A stretch of 64,000 nt of DNA from Omphiscola glabra (Eukaryota; Mollusca; Gastropoda; Lymnaeidae), in contig OZ024808.1 in the NCBI GenBank assembly GCA_964017045.1, forward strand, positions 17,787,284-17,851,283, in the 5' to 3' direction. Below, one piece after another: positions 12,034-24,200 of the stretch. A model generated the notes under the pieces. The model was not told the origin of the DNA. It searched no databases and saw nothing but the letters and a program-made list of their open reading frames with translations. A program made the translations under genes and the position numbers. The number at the start of each line of letters is the position of its first letter. The stretch's first letter is position 1.

Positions 12034-12990
12034 GGGCACCCGCACCACATGGCTCCAAAATCGGCAATTTCATTAAAACTTTATGTGTATTAATTTATGC
12101 TGGGAGGGGGGAGAGATGGTGCCTAAATTCAGGCTTTGCACCGGGCACAGCTTTTCATTGTCATGAGTGTACCACAGTTCCACTATTGGTGCTAGGGGCG
12201 TATAATTCAGGCTGGTAACCACTGCTCTTAAGACATCTCAAATTTCTCATTAACATTCACAATTATTTCCCCGTCACGTCTCCGTATTGATTGGTCATGT
12301 CCCCTGGGACTTGTGTCGTGAGTAACGCTGATTAAAAAGTGTACCGGTTGTTCACCATTGTTAACATTAACCTGTACACAAGGTAACGTTTGTTCTCAAC
12401 AAAGGGACGCGATACTTTAGCGACCGACCCAACAATCGGTTGATGCGGTAATAATAGCAGGCTTCTAAAACTTCCCTCGACACCGTAATGTTTTGTGCCG
12501 TCACAACGGGGAAGTAAGGAGAAAATAAACGCTAAACAGTGTGCGTCCCTGGTTACCTCCAAGGCGGTGACCATTACAAATACTTTTTTTTTTTAAATCG
12601 TATGATTTAAAAAAAAAAAAAAATAACAAACAATTCTTGTATCGACTTGACATCTGAACAAAGATCGCATATTGTTCTTCTATCGTTCAAACAAGCCACA
12701 GAAAATTTCGATTCCTTTTCAATAAACTCAATCCACCTTTCTCCGTGCTACATTTGTAAGCCTGTTAATAATGTAGTATGTTGCTACGTTATAATCAGAG
12801 GTCGATCACATGTTTTGCTAATAACTTTTTCGGTAAAGTTTTTTTATAAAACAAAACAAATGAATTTCACTTTTAAATATCTTCGTTTTCCAACTGCATA
12901 GTGTAAAATTGTTAAAATACTAAAAACTAAATGGTTTCTCATTTTGTTAATCTTACATCTCGATCAAATTTTTAGTCCTAGTCCTATGTT
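12034..12990. other. No gene seen
   Basis: AT-rich sequence with T and A runs near 12580-12625; short frames only. Confidence 0.5.
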
Positions 12991-13665
12991 TGTATCAACT
13001 CCTGTGTGTCCATATCAACTCATATGTGTCCATAACAACTCATGTGTCCATATCAACTCATATGTGTCCATATCAACTCATACGTGCAGAGGCGTAACTG
13101 GGTTTTTGACGCCCTTGATATTTAAATAAAAATTTAAAAATTAGAGATTTAGCGGCGCCCTTTTGAACTGGCGCAGGCCGGCGCCCTTGGCAACTGCCCC
13201 AATGCCAAGCCGTTGTTACGCCACTACATATGTGTACATATCAACTCCCGTGTGTCCATATCAACTCCTGTATGTCCATATCAACTCATATGTGTCCATA
13301 TCAACTCATGTGTGTCCATATCAACTCATATGTGTCCATATCAACTCCTGTGTGTCCATATCAACTCATATGTGTCCATATTAACTCATGTGTGTCCATA
13401 TCAACTCATATGTGTCCATATCAACTCATATGTGTCTATATCAAATCCGGTGTACCTATATAAAGTCTTGGTGGGCTATGTCAACTTGTATCTGTGTCAA
13501 CTCGTGTTTGTCTGTGTCAAATTATGTGTCTCTGTGTCATCTTATGAGTACCTGTGTCAACCCTAGTGGGCTTGTGTCAGCTCATGTGTGTCTAGGTCAA
13601 ATCCACTGTGTCTATGTCACCCCCTGTGTGAAAGTGAACATTTTTCGGACTGTCTCGGCCTAGAA
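12991..13665. repeat. 20-bp minisatellite (CCATATCAACTCATATGTGT)
   Basis: About 25 copies that decay at the right end into CTGTGTCAACTC-type units. The array is split by a MITE at 13087-13226. Confidence 0.92.
13087..13226. mobile_element. hAT-like MITE inside the 20-bp array
   Basis: 140 bp with ends CAGAGGCGTAAC and (inverted) TAGTGGCGTAAC, rich in GGCGCCC motifs. It is flanked by CATACGTG (13079-13086) and CATATGTG (13227-13234). These flanks could simply be adjacent array units. Confidence 0.7.
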
Positions 13666-13917
13666 TGCCTTTTATTAAAGCAGCGTTGATGTTTGCGCCA
13701 TCGATCTACAAATAATGATCGTTTTAAATAAATTACGGCAGGTCCAATGAGGCCTGTAAACTAATGACGTATGAAATACGTTTAACACACACGCTCGTTA
13801 ATTTCGATGTGGCTTTCTCCATGACAACAGGTGACTGTCTCCATGACAACGAGTGATTTTCTCCATGGCAACAAGTGACTGTTTACATGACAAACTATAA
13901 ATTAAGAAGTATAAACT

Positions 13918-15466
13918 GTATGTATGGCATCTTTCCGTCTACGAGAGACGATAGATTATCGTGTCTGGTTGCAGCTCTTCGTGTGGCTAATGAGACCGAT
14001 CCTTGAATGGCAGTCTCTTGTGCATGTCCCGCACATGAATGCGGTGGAGTAGTGTTTTCTTGCCTTTCTCTGCGCTCTCTTCACAGCTGCTTCCGCCCTT
14101 TAGAGCTCCTCGGCACGTAGTGACCCTTCCTTCACAATGCCCGCCATGTGGATCGATCCTCCGCCAGGTCCTCCCAATTTGAGATGTTGATGTTAGTCGC
14201 CTTCATATCTCTTTTGCAAATGTCTATGTATCTGAGACGAGGCCGTCCAACTGACCTTTTCCCTGTCGCCAGCTCGCTGTACAGCACGTCCTTAGGTATG
14301 CGACCAGGTTACATTCGCTTGACGTGCCCAAGCCAGCGGAGGCGTCTTTGGATTAAAAGGGCTGGGGCGCTGCACATATTTGTTTGAGACAGGACATCCG
14401 TGTTGGGGACTTTTTCCTGCCATTTGATGTCAATGATGCGGCGCAGGCATCTGAGGTGGAAGCCATTGAGCCTTTTTTCGTGCCTGTTGTATGTGGTCCA
14501 AGACTCACATCCATAGAGGAGTGTGCTCAGTACGCAGGCCTGGTATACCTGCAGCTTAGTTCTTGTTGTGAGTTTGGCATTGGACCAGACTCTTTTCTTC
14601 AATCTCGTCATGACAGTTGCGGCCCTCCCTATCCTACCACTTATCTCATCCTCCATTGAGAGGGTGCTCGAAATGTTCGACCCTAGATATGTGAATCTGT
14701 CAACAGCATCCAAGTCGCAGTCGTCGATGGAGATAGTGGGGGGAGAGTCAGCGTCCTGAGCCATAATGTTGGTTTTCTTTAAGCCGATGATCATGCCAAA
14801 CTCTTTGCAGGCAGCGGATAAACTGGATACAAGGCTCTGCAGGCCGTCTGCTGAGTGAGATACTAAAGCGGCGTCATCTGCAAATAAGAGCTCACGTAAC
14901 ATGACCTTTCTTATTTGGTCTTAGCTCTAAGGCGCGCAATGTTGAACAATCTCCCGTCTGCTCTAGTGTGGATGTATATCCCCTCGCTGTTGTTCTTGAA
15001 GGCATACTGGAGTAAGATGGAGAAGAAGATAGCAAATAAAGTAGGAACTAGCACGCAGCCTTGCTTTACTCCACTACTTACTGGAAAAGCTTCTGAGGTG
15101 GCACCGTCATAGCACACGGTGCCCTGCATGTTATCGTGGAACTGCTCGATGATGTTAAGCAGACTTGCAGGGCAGCCTATTTTTTTTAGGATCTGGAAGA
15201 GGCCGCTTCTGCTGACAAGATCAAAAGCTTTAGTGAGGTCGACAAACGCTATGTATAGAGGCATATGTTGTTCCCTGCATTTCTCCTGCAACTGGCGCAG
15301 AGAGAAGATCATGTCTATGGTTGACCTACCGGCTCGAAAGCCACATTGCGATTCTGGGAGTACACGTGATGCTAGGGTCTGCAAGCGTGTTAATGCAACT
15401 CGGGCGAAGGCCTTTCCAACTATGCTAAGAAGGAAGATTCCACGATTTTGTGTGGTGTAGATGCAA
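13918..15466 (-). mobile_element. 5'-truncated LINE with reverse transcriptase remnant
   Basis: On the minus strand the frame from about 15466 to 14911 reads GIFLLSIVGKAFARVALTRL, then PESQCGFRAGRSTIDMIFSL, FVDLTKAFD and SSGVKQGC. After a frame break it reads LLFADDAALVSHSAD, where FADD is the catalytic box, and the C-terminal RRLRWLGHVKRM and GRPRLRYIDICKRD. This is reverse transcriptase of a non-LTR retrotransposon. Stops after HVKRM and the frame break make it inactive. A perfect 19-bp direct repeat AAATTAAGAAGTATAAACT flanks it (13899-13917, 15467-15485) as target duplication, and the 3' end is a short CATAC-type tail, so both ends are defined. Only the distal half of ORF2 is present. Confidence 0.92.
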
Positions 15467-15856
15467 AAATTAAGAAGTATAAACTATGTATATTATATTG
15501 GAAGCTATAAGTAAACATTCTAAATTGTAAAAAAAAGGGGGGGGGGGATTTTGTTCTTTTGCCTAGGGTGCAGAAATTTGTTAATCCCGCCCTGAGTACC
15601 ACTGGAAAAAAGACGAACCCACAGTAAAAGGTTCAAAGAAAATTCATATTGGGTGAAATTTTGGTCTTAATTTTCTTAACAAATTTAAAAAGTACTGATC
15701 TGTTTTAAAATACACTTTTGTGCAAAATAATCTTCAGCTCCTTGTAGCTCTAGTTGGTGGGAAATGCTGCAGAGTGTGAAGAAACACAAACATTTTTTAA
15801 ACTAGAGGCGGGTCCTCAAGTTACCTAGATTTTAAATATATTAAATTGTACATAAG

Positions 15857-15901
<45 letters not shown>
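15857..15901. repeat. (AT)n microsatellite
   Basis: An alternating TA run of about 44 bp. Confidence 0.95.
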
Positions 15902-15905
<4 letters not shown>

Positions 15906-16600
15906 TTATATACATTTGTAGTGATAAAATAGTGTATATGTAGTAATGAATTGAATATGTCGTCTATATTTAGCGTATATATATAAAGTCTACAAGTAGT
16001 GTATATATATCCTGTATGCGGCGTAGCCACCCGGGCTGGGCAAATATTTGTCCACCCCCTTAACCACGAAAGCTGCCCAGGGTGGACCGCCCCCCCCCAC
16101 TTTTCCTATGTCATTGCTTGCATAGGTTCGAGAGGAATTGATGCCTAGTGTATTATTACTTTGACCAGGGGCACCCGTTGGTGTTAAGATGGTCCTGGTC
16201 TGCATGTTGTTACAACGCCTACTCAATTAAAAAAAAATGACAAAAAGACACACAATCGTCTCCGCATAAACACCGGGGCGTTAACCTTGATGCGTGATCC
16301 TATTACAAAATGTGACCCAGGATTTGTATCGCTAGCCGAGTTAGTTGATCGGCGGGCCCATGACGTGCAGCTGGCTGCCCATTAAAACATTCTATCTCTC
16401 CACAAATTGTTTTCGTAAAGGGAGTTTTGTTATCAAATTAGTAGCTACAAACGTCCTTACATAACTTGCGTCAAAATCTTGAAAAGTAAACAACTTGATG
16501 TAATGGTATTTAATGGTATATAATGGTATGTAATGGGTGGCATTGGAATTATTCCAAGGACCAGGAAACAAGGTAGATATTAACATATCCACCATTCCTT
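15902..16600. other. No gene seen; MITE fragment near 16010-16110
   Basis: The GGCGTAGCCACCCGGGCTGG and GGTGGACCGCC motifs resemble a decayed hAT-like MITE. No usable ends. Confidence 0.4.
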
Positions 16601-16785
16601 AGAACTATCAATAAATTCACCATTCCTTAGAACTATTAACATATTCACAATTCATTTGAGCTATCAACATATTCACCATTTATTAGAACTATCAACATAT
16701 TCACCATTCATTTGAGCTATCAACATATTCACCATTTATTAGAACTATCAACATATTCACCATTCTTTACAACTATCAACATTCT
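16590..16785. repeat. 28-bp minisatellite
   Basis: Seven or so units of ATCAACATATTCACCATT plus TATTAGAACT or CATTTGAGCT. Confidence 0.88.
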
Positions 16786-17228
16786 TCTTCTTCTTCTATA
16801 TATTAAGGGCCCACGATCAATTTATTGATCATTATGGCTCCTATGAATGTAGATGCTAACGTTATATTGTAGAATTGCTGTTAGACCATATGGTTTCAAT
16901 GCCATTGTAATGGACCTCTCTTTTATACTATGTCAACATGTTACATCTTAAAATTTTCTAATAAGAAACAAGCTGAAAGTTAGTTACCCCAAAGTGATCT
17001 ATAAACACCAGCCAACAGTCGTAAAGGGTGTACAATTTAAAAAGAAAAGAAAATTTAAACCCAAGTTTGAGAACCCTCGTACCGTATAGTTGATGTAAAC
17101 TGAGAAGGAGGGGGGGTGGGGTGGTTGAGGGTAGACATCCCTACTCTCGATTCCTTTTATGATGTCAGACTATGAGCACCACTCGCATGTCAGTGAGGAA
17201 ACGGTTCTGTGTGGTGCCGGCAGTGTCG

Positions 17229-17510
17229 GGGCGTATTGTGTGGGGTAGATACCAATAAGGCATAGTGTGTGACGGATAATGATTAGGGCATTTTGTGTGG
17301 TGTAGATGCAAATAAGGTATATTGTGTGGTGTAGATACAAATAGGGCATATTGTTTGGTGTGTATACCAATAGGGCATATTGTGTTGTGTAGGTAACAAT
17401 ATGGCATATTGTTTGGTGTATATACCAATAGGGCTCATTGTGTGACGTATAATAAGTAGGGCATTTTGTGTGGTGTAGATGCAAAAAGTTTTAGGGCATA
17501 TTGAGCATTT
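17229..17510. repeat. ~30-bp minisatellite
   Basis: About 9 units of GCATATTGTGTGGTGTAGAT plus ACCAATAGGG-type ends. The variant at 17463-17487 also appears at the 5' junction of the LINE at 15445-15469. Confidence 0.9.
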
Positions 17511-17754
17511 TGTGCTAGCTATTATCGCCAGGCAAACATAAAAATACTACAGAGAATATCGGAGTTAATGGTGGTCCATGTACTCCCCAGAGGAATACTG
17601 ACAAGATTGATGGCTGTGGACGGGATGAGTTCCAAGCCTCAGCTGTGATCAAGTATTGATTTCAGTTGATGGATCAAAGCTTCGGAGTAACAGTTTTTAA
17701 ACTGTAACTTTTAAGAGTAACGGTAACTTTTTATTTGCGTAATTTTAAGGTGGT

Positions 17755-18010
17755 AATTTGTCAATTAATGAAACTCGAGTCTAGCAATGCTACTAGCATA
17801 GTAATTTTTCGGTTCATAAAACTCAAGTCAAGGGTGGTAATTAGTTGGTTGATAAAACTCAAGTCCAGTGTAGTAATTTTTCGATTCACACAACTCAAGT
17901 CTAGGGTAGTAAATTGTTGATTGATAAAACTCAAGTCTAAGGTAGTAATTTTTCGATTTATAAAATTCAAGTCTAGGATAATAAATTGTTGATTGATAAA
18001 ACTCAAGTCG
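17755..18010. repeat. 36-bp minisatellite upstream of the 18.25-kb gene
   Basis: About 7 units containing AAACTCAAGTCTAGGGTAGT and AATTGTTGATTGAT; it ends some 245 bp before the start codon. Confidence 0.9.
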
Positions 18011-18254
18011 TTGTCGAAGACAAAAACCACAATGGGGTAAAAATGTATAGAAAAAGGGAAGTAAAAAATTACATGTATAGCGAATAAATTTAGTCATTAT
18101 ATCGTTGAAAAATTGTTTTTTATAATCGACAATAAAAATATATTTCAAAAGATACATTTTTGTTTGAGATCACGACAGATAACTCGATCCATTTCTTCTT
18201 AGACAAAACACTCGCTGTTTATTTACCGGCATTAATTTTCATTTAAATTAAACA

Positions 18255-21200
18255 ATGGATCAGGAGCAGCACTGTGGATTAAAAACTGGATATACAAATG
18301 GAAATAGCCACGGAAAATCTAGGTCAACAAAAACTAAAAATCAAAACTCTCGTGATAGAACTCCGAAGTCACCAGAGGACCCTTGTGGCGACTTGCGCAA
18401 AGATGGGAGTCCACGTGAGAAAGAGGAAAACAAATGTATTTCAGAGGATGATAAATCGCTCCAGGACAACGTCCGGACCAGCAGTTCAGGTCAAGGTCAG
18501 TCTGACCAAACGTTGAGCAATGGACATGACAACAGAGGGGATGAGACTGACTCTAGTTCAGAATCAGAAACGGACGAAGCTCAGCAGACGGCGACTTTTT
18601 CTGGCCAGGAATCTGTGGAGCAGGAAATTTCGTCGAGGCAGGCCAAAGTTATTCGGGATATTTTGGCCAACTTTGACCTGGAGAAGGTCATGGACAGATA
18701 CAGAGGAGAATCTGTTTTTAGGAGGTAGTACACATTAGGGAGGAATAATAGAGTTAACAGAAAATAGTTGAAGACATTGATGATGTGTGCTGTGTCGTAT
18801 ATGTATGTGTAGTCTGTGCTGTATGTGTAGTCTGTAGTGTATGTGTAGTATGCGCTGTATGTGTAGTCTGTGCTGTATATGTAGTCTGTGCTGTATGTGT
18901 AGTCTGTAGTGTATGTGTAGTATGCGCTGTATGTGTAGTCTGTGCTGTATATTATGTAGTCTGTGCTGTATGTGTAGTATGTATGTGTAGTCTTTGCTGT
19001 ATGTCCGTGTTTATAGTGTGTACGTTGTCCTCCTCCTAGGCTTCGTTGTGTGGGACTCTGATAGATGTGCCCAAGATAGAATAGCCCCAGATAGGTGTGC
19101 CCCAAACAGATAAGCCTCAGTTATATACGCCTCATATAGTTATGTCCCATATAGATGTTCCCAGATAGATGTGCCCCAAACAAATATACCTCAGATAGAT
19201 ATACCCCTAGATAGATGTGTCCCAAACAGAAATGACTCATATGGATGTTTCCCAGATAGATGTACCCCAAAAAGACATGCATCAGATAGAAATGCCCATT
19301 TAAATCTGCCCCTAGATGGATATGTCCCAGAAAGATGTGCCCAAAATATATAAACCACAGACAGATGTGCCCCAAATACATTTGGCCGAGATAAATTTAT
19401 CCCAAACGGATATGCCCCAGATAGATGTACCCCAAATAACATTTCCCCGATGTATGTGCCCAAAATAGATTTTTTTTAGTGAACTGTGCCCCAGATAGAT
19501 GTGCCCCATCCATAAACATCTTAAGATTTGCACACGATACTTTTTATATTGCAATTTTCGGGGGTGGGGGCTGTTTTAAAAATTAGGAATATTTTTCTTA
19601 GTATGTCGTTATACATGTTTTATGCGAATCACATCTTGTCAACACAAATGATTATCACCGACTCCTATCTCGCCCCAAGCCGCCGCACCCACCCCCCCCC
19701 CCCGCCCCCACAACAATCCACATAATAGAAAAAAAGTGTCTGCAAAACTTTCTGTTTTGTTGTTGTTGTTGTTGTTGTGTTACTACTGCAAGGATCACCA
19801 TGTTTCTTTGAATGAGCTCGTAAACAGCAAAACAACGAGGACATTTACGACTTCCGGTGTCACAGTCGCCACCCTGCAAACAATAGATTTCATTTTAAAT
19901 ACCGGCGGCAGATCTTTTTAGTTTTCAGATTTGTTTAATTTAAGGCAGCTAGGAATGAACGAAATGTGGGTCTAGTTTTGATTTGTTGGCGCTACAGATG
20001 TAGGCAGTGCCGGCCTTAGGCCACTGCAACCTATGCGGCCGCAGTGGGCCCCGCACTTTCGTAGGCCCCGCCCCGAATTTATTTTCTAATACACAATCTT
20101 AATTTTCACTTATTATCCTTATCCTCTTCCCTGAATGGGCCCCGCGCAATCCGTTTCGCATAGGGCCCCGCAATTGTTAGGGTCGGCCCTGGATGTAGGT
20201 CTGGTGTCTGATGGGTTAGATCTAGAGATGTAGGTCTGGTGTCTGATTGGTTGGTTCCTAGAGATGTAGGTCTGGTGTCTGATTGGTTGGATCTAGAGAT
20301 GTGAGTCTGGTATCTGATTGGTTAGATCTAGAGATGTAGGTCTGGTATCTGATTGGTTGGATCTAGAGATGTAGGTCTGGTGTCTGATTGGTTGGATCTA
20401 GAGATGTAGGTCTGGTGTCTGATTGGTTGGATCTAGATATGTAGGTCTGGTGTCTGATTGGTTAGATCTAGAGATGTAGGTCTGGTGTCTGATGGGTTGG
20501 ATCTAGAGATGTAGGTCTGGTATCTGATTGGTTGGATATAGAGGAGTAGGTATGCAATCTCATAGGTACTTTTCTTTGCTCTAAGTGGTGAAACAATAAA
20601 ATTGTGTTCTATAATAGTGTACCCGGGACGGGAAAATGTGTGTTTACAAAAACCGTACGGGATCCCGGAAGAGAGAACATAGTCAGTATATGTATAATAT
20701 AAAGAATATTAAAAACTCCTCTCTGTTTCTATTTTCTTGTTTGAAAGTGCTCATCTGTGCCACCCTCCTTACTGATGATTAGGGTTTCTTACCTCCGGTT
20801 TTTAGTGCATATCCCGGGAAAATAGGATATAAGAAATTCTCATCTTCGGATCCCGGGAAATCCCGGAATAAAATAAATTCATTAAAAAATATATTATAAA
20901 CTAAATTTAACAATGGAAGGGTTGGTTATTATAAACTATGTTTAAAGTTACTTGAGTGGTTTTCCATTTGCCACTAGTCGCTTCCTTTACCCCTGATAAG
21001 CCCCTAGTAATAGCAACTCGCTTATAATACGCTTGTCATTTCGAAAGTGGTATAAGACCGCCTGTAAAAAGACAACTTTAACTTAATAGTGTCTTTTCGT
21101 TCATTGTGTTGCGGGGGGGGGGGGGGGGGGGTGTCTGTTGGGTCGCCGGGTGAAACACTACGCTAAAAGAAATAGTAAATACATTTCTTTTTTTAATTTA

Positions 21201-24200
21201 CGTCTTAAGGTCTGAGTTACGACTTCAATCATGGCGTTAGATGTGTCGTTCATTAAAAATCTAATTTGGCTATTTCACACTATTAGTGCGCAGCGTGATT
21301 TGAGTGTTTAGGGTCCATGTTAGGTTTAAGGATATATTTTTTTTAGAGGTTTAGGGATAGATTTAGGGTCCATGTTAGGTTTAAGGATATATTTTTTTAA
21401 AGGTTTAGGGAGAGATTTAGGGTCCATGTTAGGTTTAAGGATATATTTTTTAGAGGTTTAGGGATAGATTTAGGGTTCATGTTAGGTTAAAGGATATATT
21501 TTTTTAGAGGTTTAGGGATAGATTTAGGGTCCATATTAGGTTTAAGGATATATTTTTTTAGAGGTTTAGGGATAGATTTAGGGTCCATGTTAGGTTTAAG
21601 GATATATTTTTTAGAGGTTTAGGGATAGATTTAGTGTTCATGTTAGGTTTAAGGATATATTTTTTTAAAGGTTTAGGGATAGATTTAGGGTCCATGTTAG
21701 GTTTAAGGATATATATTTTTTAGAGGTTTAGGGATAGATTTAGGGTCCATGTTAGGTTTAAGGATATATTTTTTTAGAGGTTTAGGGATAGATTTAGGGT
21801 CCATGTTAGGTTTAAGGATATATTTTTTAGAGGTTTAGGGATAGATTTAGGGTTCATGTTAGGTTTAAGGATATATATTTTTAGAGGTTTAGGGATAGAT
21901 TTAGGGTCCATGTTAGGTTTAAGGATATATTTTTTTAGAGGTTTAGGGATAGATTTAGGGTCCATGTTAGGTTTAAGGATATATTTTTTTAGAGGTTTAG
22001 GGATAGATTTAGGGTTCATGTTAGGTTTATGGATTGATTTTTTTAGAGGTTTAGGGATAGATTTATGGTCCATGTTAGGTTTAAGGATATATTTTTTAGA
22101 GGTTTAGGGATAGATTTAGGGTCCATGTTAGGTTTAAGGATATATTTTTTTAGAGGTTTAGGGATAGATTTAGGGTCCATGTTGGGTTTAAGGATATATT
22201 TTTTTAGAGGTTTAGGGATAGATTTAGGGTTCATGTTAGGTTTATGGATTGATTTAGGGTTCAGGTTAGGTTTAGGGATACATTTAGGACATTATTTCAT
22301 TATTATTTAACGTTTTATTCTTAATTTTACGGGTCGCGGCAACCAAGATGGCTGTCGTGTGAGACATCGCGGCACTAAAAGTGTGAAATTACCTCTAATT
22401 TTAATATGATTCTATTTTCAAGAATTTAACCTTTTTGAAAGCCCCTCCCCCCCCCCTATATTGCTGTAAAGGTAACTTCGCTGATAGATGAATGTGGTCG
22501 TGACTTGAAAATGCGTAAGAACCAGTGTTCTATACTTGTAGTGAACATTTGTGACAATCTCTGACTTGTTGAATTTTAAAAAAAAATTAAGAAAGAAAAT
22601 TGTATTCTAAAAAATGTCCCCGGGATGGAAAAATATCCAGGGAAGCTTTTTGTTTACTAAAAATCATGCGGGATCCCGGCAGAGAAACTCTACTGATAAA
22701 GCATCCAAAAGAAAAGTATTTGTGGTTGGATTTAGATTTGAAGTTGTCATATTTTAATGTTGTCAACTTGATCAAGAGAAGAAGGTCTCGCATCTGATTT
22801 GTTGAATTTAGAAAAGGGGGTGGGGGTCCTTATCTGATTGGTTGAATTTAGAGATCTAGGTGTCGTATCTGATTGGTTAAATTTAGAGATCTAGGTGTCG
22901 TATCTCATCGGTTGAATTTAGAGATCTAGGTGTCGTATCTGATTGGTTGAATCTAAATAAGAAAACCAATAGTTACTCCCCCATATGATCATCATCATCA
23001 TCATCATCATCATCAGGTCCCGTAGTCCTTCGACCGTTGGGGCGCCACAGATGACATGTACACTATTCTTCTCCATTCCTCTCGGTCTTCTGCCCCATAT
23101 GATATAATCTCTAAAATCATCGTGTAAGTTTTCAAAAATTTGCACCAAAAAAAACAACAAACAAACAAAGTGGAGAGAGAGAGAGAGTGAGTGAGAGAGA
23201 TAGAGATGTAGAGAAAGAGAGAGATAGATATTGATAGAGAATGAAAGTGAGTGAAAGAGATGGAAATAGAGTGAGAAAGATAGAGATAGTGAAATATGGA
23301 GAGAGAGAGAGAGAGATGATCATCATTTGAGTCGATTTAATATGCTACAGTTACACCATAACTGCGAGACTGTCCGATTTTATGTCTTAAATGATGTAAC
23401 CGTTTCTCTGACTGACAGCTGTAACAGAAGCAAGTTTCGACTTTGGCTCGAGGATATCATGGGAAACGAAAAGGCTCCGTTCAATGACAGGAAATGGAAT
23501 GACGCATTCAGACAGAAGGTCTTGGAAGACCTTGAGGTAGGAAAGTACATATTACGTTTATTAGAGGGACTCAAGACCTCCGTATCTCCTACCACGCGCT
23601 ATACGTATGTTTTTGCTCTAAATCAGTGGTTCTCAGCCTTGCTAATGCGTTTAATACAGTTCCCCGTGTTGTGGTGAGGAAAAATTAAATTATTTTCGTT
23701 GCTTCTTCATAAATATGTGTTTTTGCGATCGTATTATGCGAACCTTAGTAAGGTGGTTCGACCCCCCAAAGGGGTCGCGACCCACAGGTTGAGATCCGCT
23801 GCTAGACATCTTATATATACTTCACTCACTTCATTGGCTCCCTATGAAGGCACGCATTGATTACAAGCTGTCTGTTCTCTGTCACAACTTTTTCTCTGGT
23901 TCCTGCCCTTCCTATCTTACTGAACTTCTTTCTGTCTATTCACCCCTTCGAAAGCTTCGTTCCTCCGCAGACACGTGTATTCTTTCTGTTCCCAGAAGAC
24001 GCACTAAAACATATGATGAACGATATTTCTCTTTCTTTGCCCCAAAATAATGGGTGCAGTTTTAAAGGCTGGGGTGATCGTTATATTGCGGATGTGTAAT
24101 GGAAGAGAATTGGGCCAAGACCCATCTCTTCAAACTGTACTATACCGACTCATTCTCACCCCTATATGACATAAACAGCGCTCGATGCTGCTGGGTGCTG

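Noticed and set aside
14148..15460. Plus-strand frames across the LINE
   Set aside because: Antisense shadows of the minus-strand reverse transcriptase remnant.
21308..22290. True interstitial telomere
   Set aside because: TTAGGG occurs only within a 54-bp unit, not as uninterrupted hexamer arrays.
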